Origin: Nonomuraea endophytica
GTDB taxonomy: Bacteria; Actinomycetota; Actinomycetes; Streptosporangiales; Streptosporangiaceae
Assembly: GCF_014203235.1 (NCBI RefSeq)
Contig: NZ_JACHIN010000007.1
Span: 1-64,000, forward strand
Reading direction: 5' to 3'
DNA: 64,000 nucleotides
The notes under the pieces are model-generated. The model was not told where the DNA came from. It searched no databases and was given only the letters and a program-made list of their open reading frames with translations. This document shows positions 43,387 through 52,794 of this stretch, in pieces. Position 1 is the first letter of the stretch. The number at the start of each line of letters is the position of its first letter. The position numbers were made by a program, and so were the translations under genes.

Positions 43387-44592
43387 ATGGCCATGCCCCT
43401 GCCGACCCGCACCCCCGAGCTTCACCCCGTCGCCGACCGTCCCCGCCGGATCCTGATCTCGACCGACACGTATCCCCCCGACGTGAACGGCACCGCGGTC
43501 TTCACCTACCGCCTGGCCACCGGCCTGGCGGAGCGCGGCAACGAGGTCCACGTGATCTGCCAGTCGGACGAGGGCCCGGCCAAGGCGGACGTGGTCGACG
43601 GGGTCATCGTGCACCGGCTGCGCTCGGCGCCGCTGCTGGTCCACCCGACCATGCGGGTGACGGTCCCGACCCGGCTCGACCGGCTCGTCGAGGCCATCGA
43701 CCCGGACGTGCTGCACTCCCAGGGCCATTTCGTGGTCGGCCGGGCGGCCATCAACGCCGCCCGCCGCCGCGGCGTCCCGGTCGTGGCGACCAACCACTTC
43801 ATGCCCGACAACCTCTTCCAGTTCGGGCACGTGCCCGCGCGGCTGCGGGCCAAGGCCGGGCAGCTCGCCTGGCGCGACTTCCGCCGCATTTTCAACCGCG
43901 CCCAGCGGGTCACCACGCCCACGCCGCTGGCCGCCAAGCTGCTGGCCGACACCGGCTTCACCGGCCAGGTCGAGCCGGTCTCGTGCGGCATCGACCTGGC
44001 CCGCTTCCACCCGCACACCGAGCCCAAGCAGTGGGCGCGCAAGATGTTCGGGCTGCCCGACCGCAACACCGTGCTGTTCGTGGGCCGCCTCGACGAGGAG
44101 AAGCGGCTCGACGACCTGGTGCGGGCGCTGCCGTACGTGCTGAACGAGACCGACGCGCAGCTCGCCTTCGTCGGCCGCGGCAACCAGCGCGAGGTGCTGG
44201 AGCAGCTGGCCAAGCGGATCGGGGTGGCCGACCGGGTGTTCATGCTCGGGTTCGTGCCCGACGAGCAGATGCCGCAGGCCTTCGCCGCCGCCGACGCGTT
44301 CGCCATGCCGAGCATCGCGGAGCTGCAGAGCATCGCGACGCTGGAGGCCATGGCCAGCGGGCTGCCCGTGGTCGTCGCCGACGCGATGGCGCTGCCGCAC
44401 CTCGTCGACGACAACGGCTTCCTGTTCCCGCCCCGCGACGTCATCGCGCTCGCCAAGAACCTGACGACGCTGCTCACCGACGAGGCGCTGCGCGAGCGCA
44501 TGGGCAAGGCCAGCCGCGAGCTCGCCCTCACCCACGACCACCAGAACTCCCTTGCCCGGTTCGAGCAGATCTATGATGAGGTGGCGCGATGA
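43387..44592 (+). CDS. GT4 family glycosyltransferase
   Basis: Glycosyltransferase of 401 residues with GT-B fold. The N-terminal acceptor domain has STDTYPPDVNGTAVFTYRLATGL; the C-terminal donor domain has VLFVGRLDEEKRLDDLVRAL and EX7E-type FAMPSIAELQSIATLEAMASGLPVVVADAMALPHLV. Best related to alpha-mannosyl/glucosyltransferases acting on lipids such as PIM or MgtA-type enzymes. ATG 43387 is used (another Met two codons later). Overlaps the DUF998 gene by 4 bp. With the DedA and DMT genes it points to a membrane glycolipid pathway. Confidence 0.93.
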   Translation: MAMPLPTRTPELHPVADRPRRILISTDTYPPDVNGTAVFTYRLATGLAERGNEVHVICQSDEGPAKADVVDGVIVHRLRSAPLLVHPTMRVTVPTRLDRLVEAIDPDVLHSQGHFVVGRAAINAARRRGVPVVATNHFMPDNLFQFGHVPARLRAKAGQLAWRDFRRIFNRAQRVTTPTPLAAKLLADTGFTGQVEPVSCGIDLARFHPHTEPKQWARKMFGLPDRNTVLFVGRLDEEKRLDDLVRALPYVLNETDAQLAFVGRGNQREVLEQLAKRIGVADRVFMLGFVPDEQMPQAFAAADAFAMPSIAELQSIATLEAMASGLPVVVADAMALPHLVDDNGFLFPPRDVIALAKNLTTLLTDEALRERMGKASRELALTHDHQNSLARFEQIYDEVAR

Positions 44593-45308
44593 TCTGGGGT
44601 GCCGTCGCCGGTGCGCTGGTCGCTGTGTTCTCGCTGGGTTACGCCCAGCTCGCGCTGCCCGAGCAGCCTCTCCTCAGTGACTACGCGCTGGTCTCCGGCG
44701 GGCTGGTGCCGGTCGTGACCGGCATGCTCGGGCTCGCCGCCACCTGCGTCTTCCTCGCGTACGGCCTGGCCGTGCGCGAGCCCGCGCGCACCGCGGCGAC
44801 CCGGGTCCTGCTGCTGGCCGGAGCCGCCGGCCTCATGCTCAGCGCCGTCTTCCCCACCGACCCCGCGGGGGTCGCGGTCAAGTCGATCACCGGGGAGATC
44901 CACCGCTGGTCGGCGGCCGTGGTCTTCACCACACTGCCGGTGGCCGGCTGGATGCTGGCCCGCGCCCGCGGCGCGCTGCCCCGCTGGAACGCGGTGCGGG
45001 CCCTGGCGGTGACCTCGGCGATCACGCTGGTGGTCTACCTGGCGACGCACCCCGCCTCGTTCCTGTCCCCGCTGATCAACGGCGGCGCCTACTACGGGCT
45101 GCTGGAGCGGGCGCTCGTGCTGGCCGAGATCGTGCTCCTGGTCGTGATGGCCATCGCCGCCCTCCGGGAACACCGCCACCCGTCCACCGCCGCCATTCCC
45201 ACGCAGGGCGCCGCGCCAGACATCGCGTCCGACACGGCGGGCTCCGGTCCCGCGCCGGACGCCGGGCCGGGTCCCGCCGCCGGGCGCACGGAACATCTGG
45301 CCGCCTAG
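44589..45308 (+). CDS. DUF998 domain-containing membrane protein
   Basis: Protein of 239 residues with six to seven membrane helices and the DUF998 pattern (YAQLALPEQPLLSDYALVSGG, PTDPAGVAVKSITGEIHRWSAAVVF, ARARGALPRWNAVRAL). It has a hydrophilic Pro/Ala-rich tail. Function unknown; it is the last gene of the DedA-DMT-GT4 operon, overlapping the glycosyltransferase by 4 bp, and is followed by a strong terminator. Confidence 0.88.
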   Translation: MIWGAVAGALVAVFSLGYAQLALPEQPLLSDYALVSGGLVPVVTGMLGLAATCVFLAYGLAVREPARTAATRVLLLAGAAGLMLSAVFPTDPAGVAVKSITGEIHRWSAAVVFTTLPVAGWMLARARGALPRWNAVRALAVTSAITLVVYLATHPASFLSPLINGGAYYGLLERALVLAEIVLLVVMAIAALREHRHPSTAAIPTQGAAPDIASDTAGSGPAPDAGPGPAAGRTEHLAA

Positions 45309-45310
45309 CG

Positions 45311-45370
45311 CAAATACCCCCTTGACCACGGGGAGGCGATCGCCTCTCCCCCTGGTCATGGGGGTGTTTG
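45311..45370 (+). terminator. Terminator after the DedA-GT4 operon
   Basis: Long inverted repeat: AAATACCCCC pairs with GGGGGTGTTT outside, GACCA with TGGTC and GGAGGCGA with CGCCTCTCC inside, ending in a T-run (TTTGTC). Position immediately after the DUF998 stop supports a terminator; it may work both ways. Confidence 0.85.
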
Positions 45371-45423
45371 TCGTCCGGGACCCTTCGACGGGCGTCGAAG
45401 CGAATCGGACCTAGGCTCGGACC

Positions 45424-46125
45424 ATGCTCATCACCCGATACACGCAGGCCACGGCCGTACTCGAAGACAGCGGCGTGGTGCCGCCGCCGGTCCCGCAGGA
45501 CGCCGAGCCCGGCACGCTCGCGTGGCTGCGGGCGCGGGTGTCGCGCTTCGCCTCCGGCCCTGTGCACGCCGAGCGCCGCCGGGCCGTCGTCGAGCTGCTG
45601 GCCTCGTTCGATCCGGCCGAGCTGCGGGTGCGGGCCAGGGCGCTGGCCGGCGTACCGGCCGACGAGGTGGCGGCCAGGAGTTTCGGGGTGGACCAGGTGG
45701 CGGCGGTGTCCGCGGCCGCGAGCGGCTACCTCAGCGGGGAGACGAGCCCCGAGGCCGACGCCGCGGTCAGGGAGCTGCTGCCGCTCGGCATCCCGATGAT
45801 CACCGTGTTGCTGCAGGCGCACGCCTCCACCGCGGCGCTCATCGCCAACGCGCGGGCCCACGACGACGGCGTCACGCCCATCGAGGACCTGCTGCACGAG
45901 ACGCTCCGCCACGACCCGCCGCTGAAGCGCACCCGCCGGGTCGGGGTGGAGATCGATCTGGTGGCCGCCAACCGGGACCCGGACGTCTTCCCCGACCCGG
46001 ACCGCTTCGACCCGTCCCGCGGGCGCACCCCGCACCTCACGTTCGGCCACGGTGTCCGGCCCTGCCCGGCCGCCGCCCACGCGCTGGCCATCGCCGCCGG
46101 CTACCTCGAAGGGAACCGCTCATGA
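45424..46125 (+). CDS. Compact cytochrome P450-like protein (233 aa)
   Basis: Only 233 residues versus about 400 for a normal P450, but the haem-binding core is intact: I-helix [12 protein letters not shown], ExxR in [27 protein letters not shown], and [14 protein letters not shown] with the haem-ligand Cys. The N-terminal third, including the A-F helices and much of the substrate cap, is missing or shortened. ATG 45424 is the only start nearby. It overlaps the next gene by 4 bp. It could be a minimal haem enzyme or a decayed P450; no frameshift was seen. Confidence 0.75.
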   Translation: MLITRYTQATAVLEDSGVVPPPVPQDAEPGTLAWLRARVSRFASGPVHAERRRAVVELLASFDPAELRVRARALAGVPADEVAARSFGVDQVAAVSAAASGYLSGETSPEADAAVRELLPLGIPMITVLLQAHASTAALIANARAHDDGVTPIEDLLHETLRHDPPLKRTRRVGVEIDLVAANRDPDVFPDPDRFDPSRGRTPHLTFGHGVRPCPAAAHALAIAAGYLEGNRS

Positions 46126-46874
46126 CCGCGAACGAAACGGCCGGCGAGGTGTTCGGGCGGCTGCACGTGCCGGGGCGGCCTTTGTTGCTGCCGAACGCCT
46201 GGGACTACGGGTCGGCGGCCACGCTGGCCGCCGAGGGGTACCCGGCGATCGGGACGACCAGCCTGGGGGTCGCGGCGGTGCACGGCAAGCCGGACGCCGC
46301 CGGTGCCACGAAGCAGGAGACGATCGCGCTGGCCAAGGCCATGGCCGGGCTCGGCGTGCTGGTGACCGTGGACATCGAGGGCGGGTTCAGCGACGACCCC
46401 GCCGAGGTGGCCACGCTGGTCGCCGAGCTGGGACGGGCCGGGATCGCGGGCGTCAACCTGGAGGACGGGCGGCCCGACGGCACGCTCAGGGCCATCGCCC
46501 ACCACCAGGAGATCATCGAGGCGGCGCTCGGCCACGGCGTGTTCGTCAACGCCCGCACCGACGCGCACTGGCTCAAGACCGGCGACGACGCCGTCGAGCG
46601 GGTCCAGGCGTACGAACGGGCCGACGGCGTCTTCGTCCCCGGCCTGACCGACCCGGCGCGGATCGCGGAGATCGTCAGGAGCACGAGCCGGCCGGTCAAC
46701 GTGCTCTACGGTCCGCCGATGGAGGCGCTGGCCGAGGCGGGGGTGGCGCGGGTCAGCACGGGTTCGCTGCTGTATCGGGCGTCGCTTCGCGGGATGCTGG
46801 CCGTACTGGGAGACGAAGGGCGGGCGATGCCGACCTACGACCAGATCGCCGCGATGCTCCCGCAACCCCGATAA
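46122..46874 (+). CDS. Isocitrate lyase/PEP mutase family protein
   Basis: Enzyme of 250 residues of the ICL/PEP mutase superfamily with [27 protein letters not shown] at the start, the Mg-binding [13 protein letters not shown], the NLEDGRPDG motif, and [14 protein letters not shown]. Members cleave C-C bonds in 2-methylisocitrate-like or oxaloacetate-type substrates, or rearrange phosphonates. The catalytic Cys loop of true isocitrate lyases is absent. It overlaps the short P450 by 4 bp; the SARP gene follows 7 bp later. Confidence 0.9.
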   Translation: MTANETAGEVFGRLHVPGRPLLLPNAWDYGSAATLAAEGYPAIGTTSLGVAAVHGKPDAAGATKQETIALAKAMAGLGVLVTVDIEGGFSDDPAEVATLVAELGRAGIAGVNLEDGRPDGTLRAIAHHQEIIEAALGHGVFVNARTDAHWLKTGDDAVERVQAYERADGVFVPGLTDPARIAEIVRSTSRPVNVLYGPPMEALAEAGVARVSTGSLLYRASLRGMLAVLGDEGRAMPTYDQIAAMLPQPR

Positions 46875-46881
46875 TCGAGGC

Positions 46882-49800
46882 ATGCGCTTCGAGATCCTAG
46901 GCCCGACCAAGGTCCGGGCCGAGGACGGGCGGGAGGTCGCGCTCGGCGGCCCGCGGGTGCGGGCGCTGCTCGTCCTGCTCGCGCTGCAGGCCGGGCGCAT
47001 CGTCCCCGCGGAGCAGCTCGTCGACGACCTCTACGGCACCCGCCCCCCGGAAGGCATCTCCAACGCCCTGCAGTCGCAGGTGTCGCGGCTGCGCCGGGCG
47101 CTGGGCAAGGACCTGGTGGAGTTCCATCCGGCCGGATACCGCCTGGCGGCCGACCCGTCGCAGGTGGACGCGCACCGGTTCGAGAAGCTGGCCGCCGACG
47201 GCAGGCAGGCGCTCGGCGCCGGTGACGCCCGCAGCGCGGCCGCCGTGCTCCGCGAGGCCCTCGACCTGTGGCGCGGCGCCCCGCTGAGCGACGCCCCGCT
47301 GGCCGAGGCGGCCGCCACCCGGCTGGAGGAGCTGCGCCTGGCCGCCGTCGAGGACCGTATCCAGGCCGACCTTGCGCTCGGCCGCCACCGCGACCTGGTC
47401 GCCGAGCTGCGCCAGCTCATCTCCGCGCACCCGCTGCGCGAACGGCTGCGCGCCCAGCTCATGCGCGCCCTCTACGGCAGCGGCCGCCAGGCCGAGGCCC
47501 TGACCGCCTACGAGGAGGGCCGCCGCATCCTCGACGAGGAGCTCGGCGTGGAGCCCGGCGCCGAGATGACCGCGGCGCACCTGGCGGTCCTGCGCGCCGA
47601 CCCGGCCCTGGGCGGCGCTGCCGAGGGCGTGACCAGGCTCGGCCTGCGCTCGCAGTTGACCAGCTTCATCGGCCGGGCCGACGACCTGGAGCGGCTGGGC
47701 GGCCTGCTGGACTCGGCCAGGCTGGTGACGCTGATCGGCCCCGGCGGCGCGGGCAAGACACGGCTGGCCACCGAGGCGGCCGAGCGCATCCCCGGCGACG
47801 TCTGCTTCGTGGAGCTGGCCCCGGTGGCCGACGCCACCGACCTGGCGCGCGCGGTGCTGGCGGCGCTGGGCATCAGGGACGCGCCGGTCGCCGGGCCCGG
47901 CCGTCCGGCGCCCGCGCCCCGCGAGCGGCTGGTGGCGGCGCTGGCCGACAGGAAGCTGCTGCTCGTCCTGGACAACTGCGAGCATCTGGTGGCCGCGGCG
48001 GCGGAGCTGGCCGACGAGTTGCTGGCCGCCTGTCCCGCGCTGCGGGTGCTGGCCACCAGCCGGGAGGCGCTCGCGATCACCGGCGAGTCGCTCGTGCCCG
48101 TGCCGCCGCTGCGGCTGCCGCCGCCCGGGGTGCCGGACCCGCTGGACTATCCGGCGGTGCGGTTGTTCGCCGACCGGGCGGCCGCCGTGCGCCAGGACTT
48201 CGCCCTGGAGGGCGCCGACCTGGAGCTGATCGTGGGGATCTGCCGGGCGCTGGACGGCCTGCCGCTGGCCATCGAGCTGGCGGCGGCCCGGCTGCGCACG
48301 CTGACGCTGGCCGACGTGGCCGAACGGCTCGGCGACCGCTTCCGGCTGCTGACCCGCGGCAGCCGTACCGCGTTGCCGAGACACCAGACGCTGCGCGCGG
48401 TCGTCGACTGGAGCTGGGATCTGCTCGACGCCGGCGAGCAGCGGCTGGCGCGCAGGCTGACGGTGTTCGTGGGCGGCGGCCGGGTGGACGCGGCCGAGCT
48501 GGTGTCGGGCGGCGGCCCCGGCACCGAGGACGTGCTGACCTCGCTGGCGGAGAAGTCGCTGGTCGAGCTGGTCGACGGCCGCTTCCGCATGCTGGAGACG
48601 ATCCGCGCCTACGGCGCCGAGCGGCTGGCCGAGGCGGACGAGGTGGACGCCACGCTGGCCGCGCACGCCGCCTACTACCTGGAGCTGGCGACCGAGGCCG
48701 ACGCCCGGCTGCGTACCCGCGACCAGTTGCCGTGGCTGACGCGCCTGGACGAGGAGAGCGACGACCTGCACGCGGCGATCCGCTGGGCGGCCGAGGCGGG
48801 ACAGATCGAGCTGGCGCTGCGGCTGATCTCCCGGATGGCCTGCTACTGGTGGATGCGCGGGCACCGGGTGGTCAGCGCGCAGCTCGCCAACCTGGTGCTC
48901 GGCAAGACGGGCGAGCCGCCGCCCGACGGTCTTGAGGAGGAGTACGCGACGTGCGTGCTGACCGCCCTGGCCGACGGCCGCGCCACCGCGGACCTGGCGC
49001 GCCGTCGTGAGCTGCTCGCGGACCGGGTGAAGGAGTTCCAGCTGCCGTTCCGGGTGGAGTTCCTGACGATGCTGATGCCGTTGTTCACCGGACCGCCGGC
49101 GGGCTACCGGCCGGCGGACGTGGCGCCGCCGCCCGGAGTAGAGCTCTCGCCGTGGACGCGGGCGCTGACGTGGCTGGGCACCGCCTTCGTCCACCACGCC
49201 TATGACCAGCTTGACGAGGCCGCTGAGCGGTTCGAGCGGGCGCTGGCGGACTTCACCGCCATCGGCGAACGCTGGGGCCGCATGCTGGCGCTGGGCGGGC
49301 TCCAGGACCTGCGCTTCGAGCTGCGCGACTACCCGGGCGCGATCGCCCTCGCCGACCAGGCGATGGCGCTGTCGCAGGAGCTGGGCGCGAGCGCCGACGC
49401 CGCCGAGAACCTGTGCCGCCGCACCGACAGCGTCCTGTGCCTCGGTGACCTGGACGCGGCCGAGGCGGGCTACCTGCGCGCCGCCGAGCAGGCCCGCAGG
49501 ATCGGCGCGCCGGACACCCTGGCGTGGGCGCACCTCGGGCAGGGCGAGGTGGCCGCGCGGCGCGGGCGGCCCGAGGCGGCGCGCGCCTACCTGGAGCAGG
49601 CGCTGTCGGAGTGCCCGGACGGCTGGTACGCCGTCGTGGACACCCGGACCCGCATCCTCCTCGCGCTCGGCCGGCTCGACCTGGCCGCCGGCGACGCGGA
49701 CGCGGCGTGGCGACGTTTCGCCACCGCGCTGGGCGAGGCGCAGCGCACGTTCAAGCAACTGTCGCGGCCCGCGATCGACGGCCTGGCCGCCACCGCCGAG

Positions 49801-49896
49801 TCGCGCGGCGACGGCGAGACCGCGAAGTTGCTGCGCACGCTCACGCCGCTGGAGGCGCTGGACCTCGTGGAGAGCCGGTCAGCCACCGGTCAGTGA
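46882..49896 (+). CDS. AfsR/SARP-type transcriptional regulator (BTAD, ATPase, TPR)
   Basis: Large regulator of 1004 residues: winged helix at about 1-92, BTAD at about 94-240, ATPase module with Walker A GPGGAGKTR (286-294) and VLDNCEHLV, and TPR-like C-terminus. Close in architecture to the other SARP gene in this window. It follows the P450/PEP-mutase pair within 7 bp and precedes an MFS exporter by 31 bp, so the whole set may be one operon. Confidence 0.92.
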   Translation: MRFEILGPTKVRAEDGREVALGGPRVRALLVLLALQAGRIVPAEQLVDDLYGTRPPEGISNALQSQVSRLRRALGKDLVEFHPAGYRLAADPSQVDAHRFEKLAADGRQALGAGDARSAAAVLREALDLWRGAPLSDAPLAEAAATRLEELRLAAVEDRIQADLALGRHRDLVAELRQLISAHPLRERLRAQLMRALYGSGRQAEALTAYEEGRRILDEELGVEPGAEMTAAHLAVLRADPALGGAAEGVTRLGLRSQLTSFIGRADDLERLGGLLDSARLVTLIGPGGAGKTRLATEAAERIPGDVCFVELAPVADATDLARAVLAALGIRDAPVAGPGRPAPAPRERLVAALADRKLLLVLDNCEHLVAAAAELADELLAACPALRVLATSREALAITGESLVPVPPLRLPPPGVPDPLDYPAVRLFADRAAAVRQDFALEGADLELIVGICRALDGLPLAIELAAARLRTLTLADVAERLGDRFRLLTRGSRTALPRHQTLRAVVDWSWDLLDAGEQRLARRLTVFVGGGRVDAAELVSGGGPGTEDVLTSLAEKSLVELVDGRFRMLETIRAYGAERLAEADEVDATLAAHAAYYLELATEADARLRTRDQLPWLTRLDEESDDLHAAIRWAAEAGQIELALRLISRMACYWWMRGHRVVSAQLANLVLGKTGEPPPDGLEEEYATCVLTALADGRATADLARRRELLADRVKEFQLPFRVEFLTMLMPLFTGPPAGYRPADVAPPPGVELSPWTRALTWLGTAFVHHAYDQLDEAAERFERALADFTAIGERWGRMLALGGLQDLRFELRDYPGAIALADQAMALSQELGASADAAENLCRRTDSVLCLGDLDAAEAGYLRAAEQARRIGAPDTLAWAHLGQGEVAARRGRPEAARAYLEQALSECPDGWYAVVDTRTRILLALGRLDLAAGDADAAWRRFATALGEAQRTFKQLSRPAIDGLAATAESRGDGETAKLLRTLTPLEALDLVESRSATGQ

Positions 49897-49927
49897 CCCG
49901 TCAGCGCCGCCGCCCACTGTGGGCGGC

Positions 49928-51424
49928 ATGCGCACCAAATGGGCCTGCCTGGCGATCGCCTGCCTCGCCACGCTCCTTCTCTCACTCGACCTGACCGTCC
50001 TGCACCTCGCCCTGCCGAGCCTGGTCGCCGACCTCGGCGCCTCCTCGACGCAGTTGCTGTGGATCGGCGACATGTACGGCTTCGCGCTCGCCGGCCTGCT
50101 CATCACCATGGGCAACCTCGGCGACCGGATCGGGCGCAAGCGGCTGCTCCTCATCGGCGCGGTCGCGTTCAGCGCCGCCTCCGTCGTCACCGCCTACGCC
50201 CCCAACGCCGAACTGCTCATCGCGGCCAGGGCCCTGCTCGGCATCGCGGCGGCCACGATCATGCCGTCCACCCTGTCGATCATCCGCAACGTCTTCACCG
50301 AGCCCGGCGAGCGCACCACCGCGATCGGCATCTGGAGCTCGATGAGCGCGGCCGGGTTCGCGATCGGGCCGGTCGTGGGCGGCGTCCTGCTCGACCACTT
50401 CTGGTGGGGATCGGTCTTCCTGATCAACCTGCCGATCATGGCCGTGGTGCTCGTCGGCGGCTACCTCGTGCTGCCGGAGTCACGCAACCCGGACGCGGGC
50501 CGGATCGACGCGCTCAGCGTCGTGCTGTCCTTCGCCGGCATGGTCGCCGTCATCTACGCGGTGAAGGAGGCGGCGCACAACGGCCTCGGCGCCCCCGACG
50601 TCCTCGCGGCCGGCGTGCTCGGGGCGGCGGCGCTGGTGGTGTTCGCCCGGCGTCAGACACGGCTTGCCCACCCGCTCATCGACGTGCGGCTGTTCGCCAA
50701 GCGCGCCTTCACCGCCTCCATCGGCACGAACCTGCTGGCCATCTTCACGATGATGGCGATGTCGCTCATGTTCGCCTGGTACCTGCAGCTCGTCATCGGC
50801 TGGTCGCCGCTCCAGGCGGGCCTGGCCGGCCTGCCCGGCGGCCTGTCCGGCGCGATCGGCGGCATGGTGGCCGCGCCGCTCATCCGGGTCCTGGGCCGCA
50901 ACGGCGTGGTCGCGCTCGGACTGGCCCTGAACGCGGTCTCCTTCGCCTGGTACGCCACGCTCGGCACCGAGCTGAACTACTTCTACCTGCTGGTTCCCAT
51001 GGTCATCGGCGGCATCGGGATCGGGCTCACGTTCACCGTGAACAACGACAACGTGCTGGCCACCGCGCCCAAGCGGCGCGCCGGGGCCGCGGCGGCCATC
51101 TCCGAGACCGCCTTCGAGCTCGGCGGCGCGCTCGGCATCGCCGTCCTCGGCACGGTCCTGACCAGCACGTACCGGGCCAACATGACCTATGCGGACCCGG
51201 CCGCCCGCGAGTCGATCACCGACGCGATCAACCTGGCGAGCACGCTGCCCGCCGATCGGGCCGGTGAGCTGATCAGCGCGGCCGAGCAGGCCTTCGTGGC
51301 GGGGATGCGGACGACCTCGGTGGTCACCGCGGCCATCCTGGTGGTCGTCGCGGGGCTCGCGCTGGTGGGGCTGCGCGGGGTGCCCAAGGTCATCAGCGAC
51401 GCTGAAGAACCTGCTCACCGGTGA
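49928..51424 (+). CDS. MFS transporter (DHA2, EmrB/QacA-like)
   Basis: Multidrug-type exporter of 498 residues with about 14 membrane helices. Motif A is MGNLGDRIGRKRLLLIGA, motif C-like GIWSSMSAAGFAIGPVVGGVLLDH. DHA2 proteins export drugs or metabolites by proton antiport. ATG 49928 chosen because the first helix follows it; the frame is open further upstream inside the SARP gene. Its last 32 bp overlap the convergent MFS gene. Confidence 0.93.
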   Translation: MRTKWACLAIACLATLLLSLDLTVLHLALPSLVADLGASSTQLLWIGDMYGFALAGLLITMGNLGDRIGRKRLLLIGAVAFSAASVVTAYAPNAELLIAARALLGIAAATIMPSTLSIIRNVFTEPGERTTAIGIWSSMSAAGFAIGPVVGGVLLDHFWWGSVFLINLPIMAVVLVGGYLVLPESRNPDAGRIDALSVVLSFAGMVAVIYAVKEAAHNGLGAPDVLAAGVLGAAALVVFARRQTRLAHPLIDVRLFAKRAFTASIGTNLLAIFTMMAMSLMFAWYLQLVIGWSPLQAGLAGLPGGLSGAIGGMVAAPLIRVLGRNGVVALGLALNAVSFAWYATLGTELNYFYLLVPMVIGGIGIGLTFTVNNDNVLATAPKRRAGAAAAISETAFELGGALGIAVLGTVLTSTYRANMTYADPAARESITDAINLASTLPADRAGELISAAEQAFVAGMRTTSVVTAAILVVVAGLALVGLRGVPKVISDAEEPAHR

Positions 51425-52613
51425 CGGCGGGCTCCGGCAGGGGGCGGAGGCTGCGGAGCCGTACCAGGACCAGGAGGGCGGCCAGGCCCGTGGTCAGCGG
51501 CGGCACCACGAAGGCGAGGGAGGGGCCGATCTGGTCGACGAGCTGGCCGGCCACCGAGGCGCCGGTCGCGATGCCGAGGCCGATGGCGCCGTTGAGCCAG
51601 GTGAACGACTCGGTACGGACGTCAGCCGGGACCAGGTCGTCGATGATCGTGTAGCCGGTGATCACCACGGGGGCGATCACCAGGCCGGCGAGGGCGGCGG
51701 CGCCGTACGTCATGGGGATGGAGCCCGCGAACGTGAGCGCGGTGGTCGCGACGGCCAGCAGTGCCAGGCCGGCCACCAGCCGGGTGCGGGCCGCCACCTT
51801 CCAGCGGACGGCGCCGTAGAGCAGCCCGCCCACCACGCTCGCGGCGGAGAACGTCCCGTAGATCGGCCCGGCAAGCGCGGGCTCGCCCAGCGCGGCCGTC
51901 AGCGAGGTGATGCCGACCTGCAGCGAGCCGAAGACGGAGCCCATGGCGAGGAAGGCGAGCGCCAGCGGAGCGACGCCGCGCAGCCGCAGCACTCCGCCGG
52001 TGGCCCGCACCCGGACCGGCATGGGCTCGGGCAGCGCGGTCCGCACGCTCGCGAACACCACGGTCCCGGCCACGATCAGCACCAGCGCGCCCAGCAGCGC
52101 CACGACCGGCGAGAACCCCGTGGACAGCCCCACGAGCAGGACGGGAGCGAGCGTGAAGGTCAGCTCATCGGTGATCGACTCGACCGCGAAGGCCGTGTTG
52201 AGCTTCCCCGAGCGTCCGAGCCGGTGTGCCCACCGCGCCCTGACCATGGCCCCGACCTGCGGCACCGACGCTCCCGCCAGCGCCGCGGTGAGCACGAGGA
52301 ACGGCACGGCCGCCTGCGCGGAAGCCAGCGCGAGCAGCGCCCCGAGCGCCAGCCCGTGGACGGCGACCTGTGGCAGCAGCACCTTGCGCTGGCCGTAGCG
52401 GTCGGCGAGACGACCGGTCTGCGGCCCCACCAGGGCCTGTGACACCGCGGCCGCCGCGGCGGCGATTCCGGCCGCGCCGTAGGAGCCGGTGGACCGCTGC
52501 ACGAGCAGCAGCACACCCATCTGCAACATCGCGTACGGCAGGCGGGCCACCAGCGCGGGCGCCAGGAACCGCCAGGCGCCGGGGGTGGCCAGCACGTTCA
52601 GGTAGGACCTCAT
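51393..52613 (-). CDS. MFS transporter (12 TM)
   Basis: Transporter of 406 residues with about 12 helices, motif A-like GRLADRYGQRKVLLPQ and GAMVRARWAHRLGRSGKLNTAFAVES. The MFS family is clear; the drug or substrate is not. Convergent with the DHA2 exporter and overlapping it by 32 bp, so transcripts of the two genes could interfere. The 181 bp upstream of it (52614-52794) hold no gene. Confidence 0.9.
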   Translation of the reverse strand: MRSYLNVLATPGAWRFLAPALVARLPYAMLQMGVLLLVQRSTGSYGAAGIAAAAAAVSQALVGPQTGRLADRYGQRKVLLPQVAVHGLALGALLALASAQAAVPFLVLTAALAGASVPQVGAMVRARWAHRLGRSGKLNTAFAVESITDELTFTLAPVLLVGLSTGFSPVVALLGALVLIVAGTVVFASVRTALPEPMPVRVRATGGVLRLRGVAPLALAFLAMGSVFGSLQVGITSLTAALGEPALAGPIYGTFSAASVVGGLLYGAVRWKVAARTRLVAGLALLAVATTALTFAGSIPMTYGAAALAGLVIAPVVITGYTIIDDLVPADVRTESFTWLNGAIGLGIATGASVAGQLVDQIGPSLAFVVPPLTTGLAALLVLVRLRSLRPLPEPAVTGEQVLQRR

Positions 52614-52794
52614 CTGGTCTCCGTCCAGGTCATGACGGAGCCTCCCGGGAGCGCACCGTCGTGGTGGGCTTCGACCGGGGTGATACCGACGTGGTTCAGT
52701 CGGCCGCCGAGCGGTCTAACAGTGAGTTACAACGCCGGATGATCCCCCTTTATTGCCCTCGCGACGGGTGCCCTGGAACACATGGCGGCGGGTG

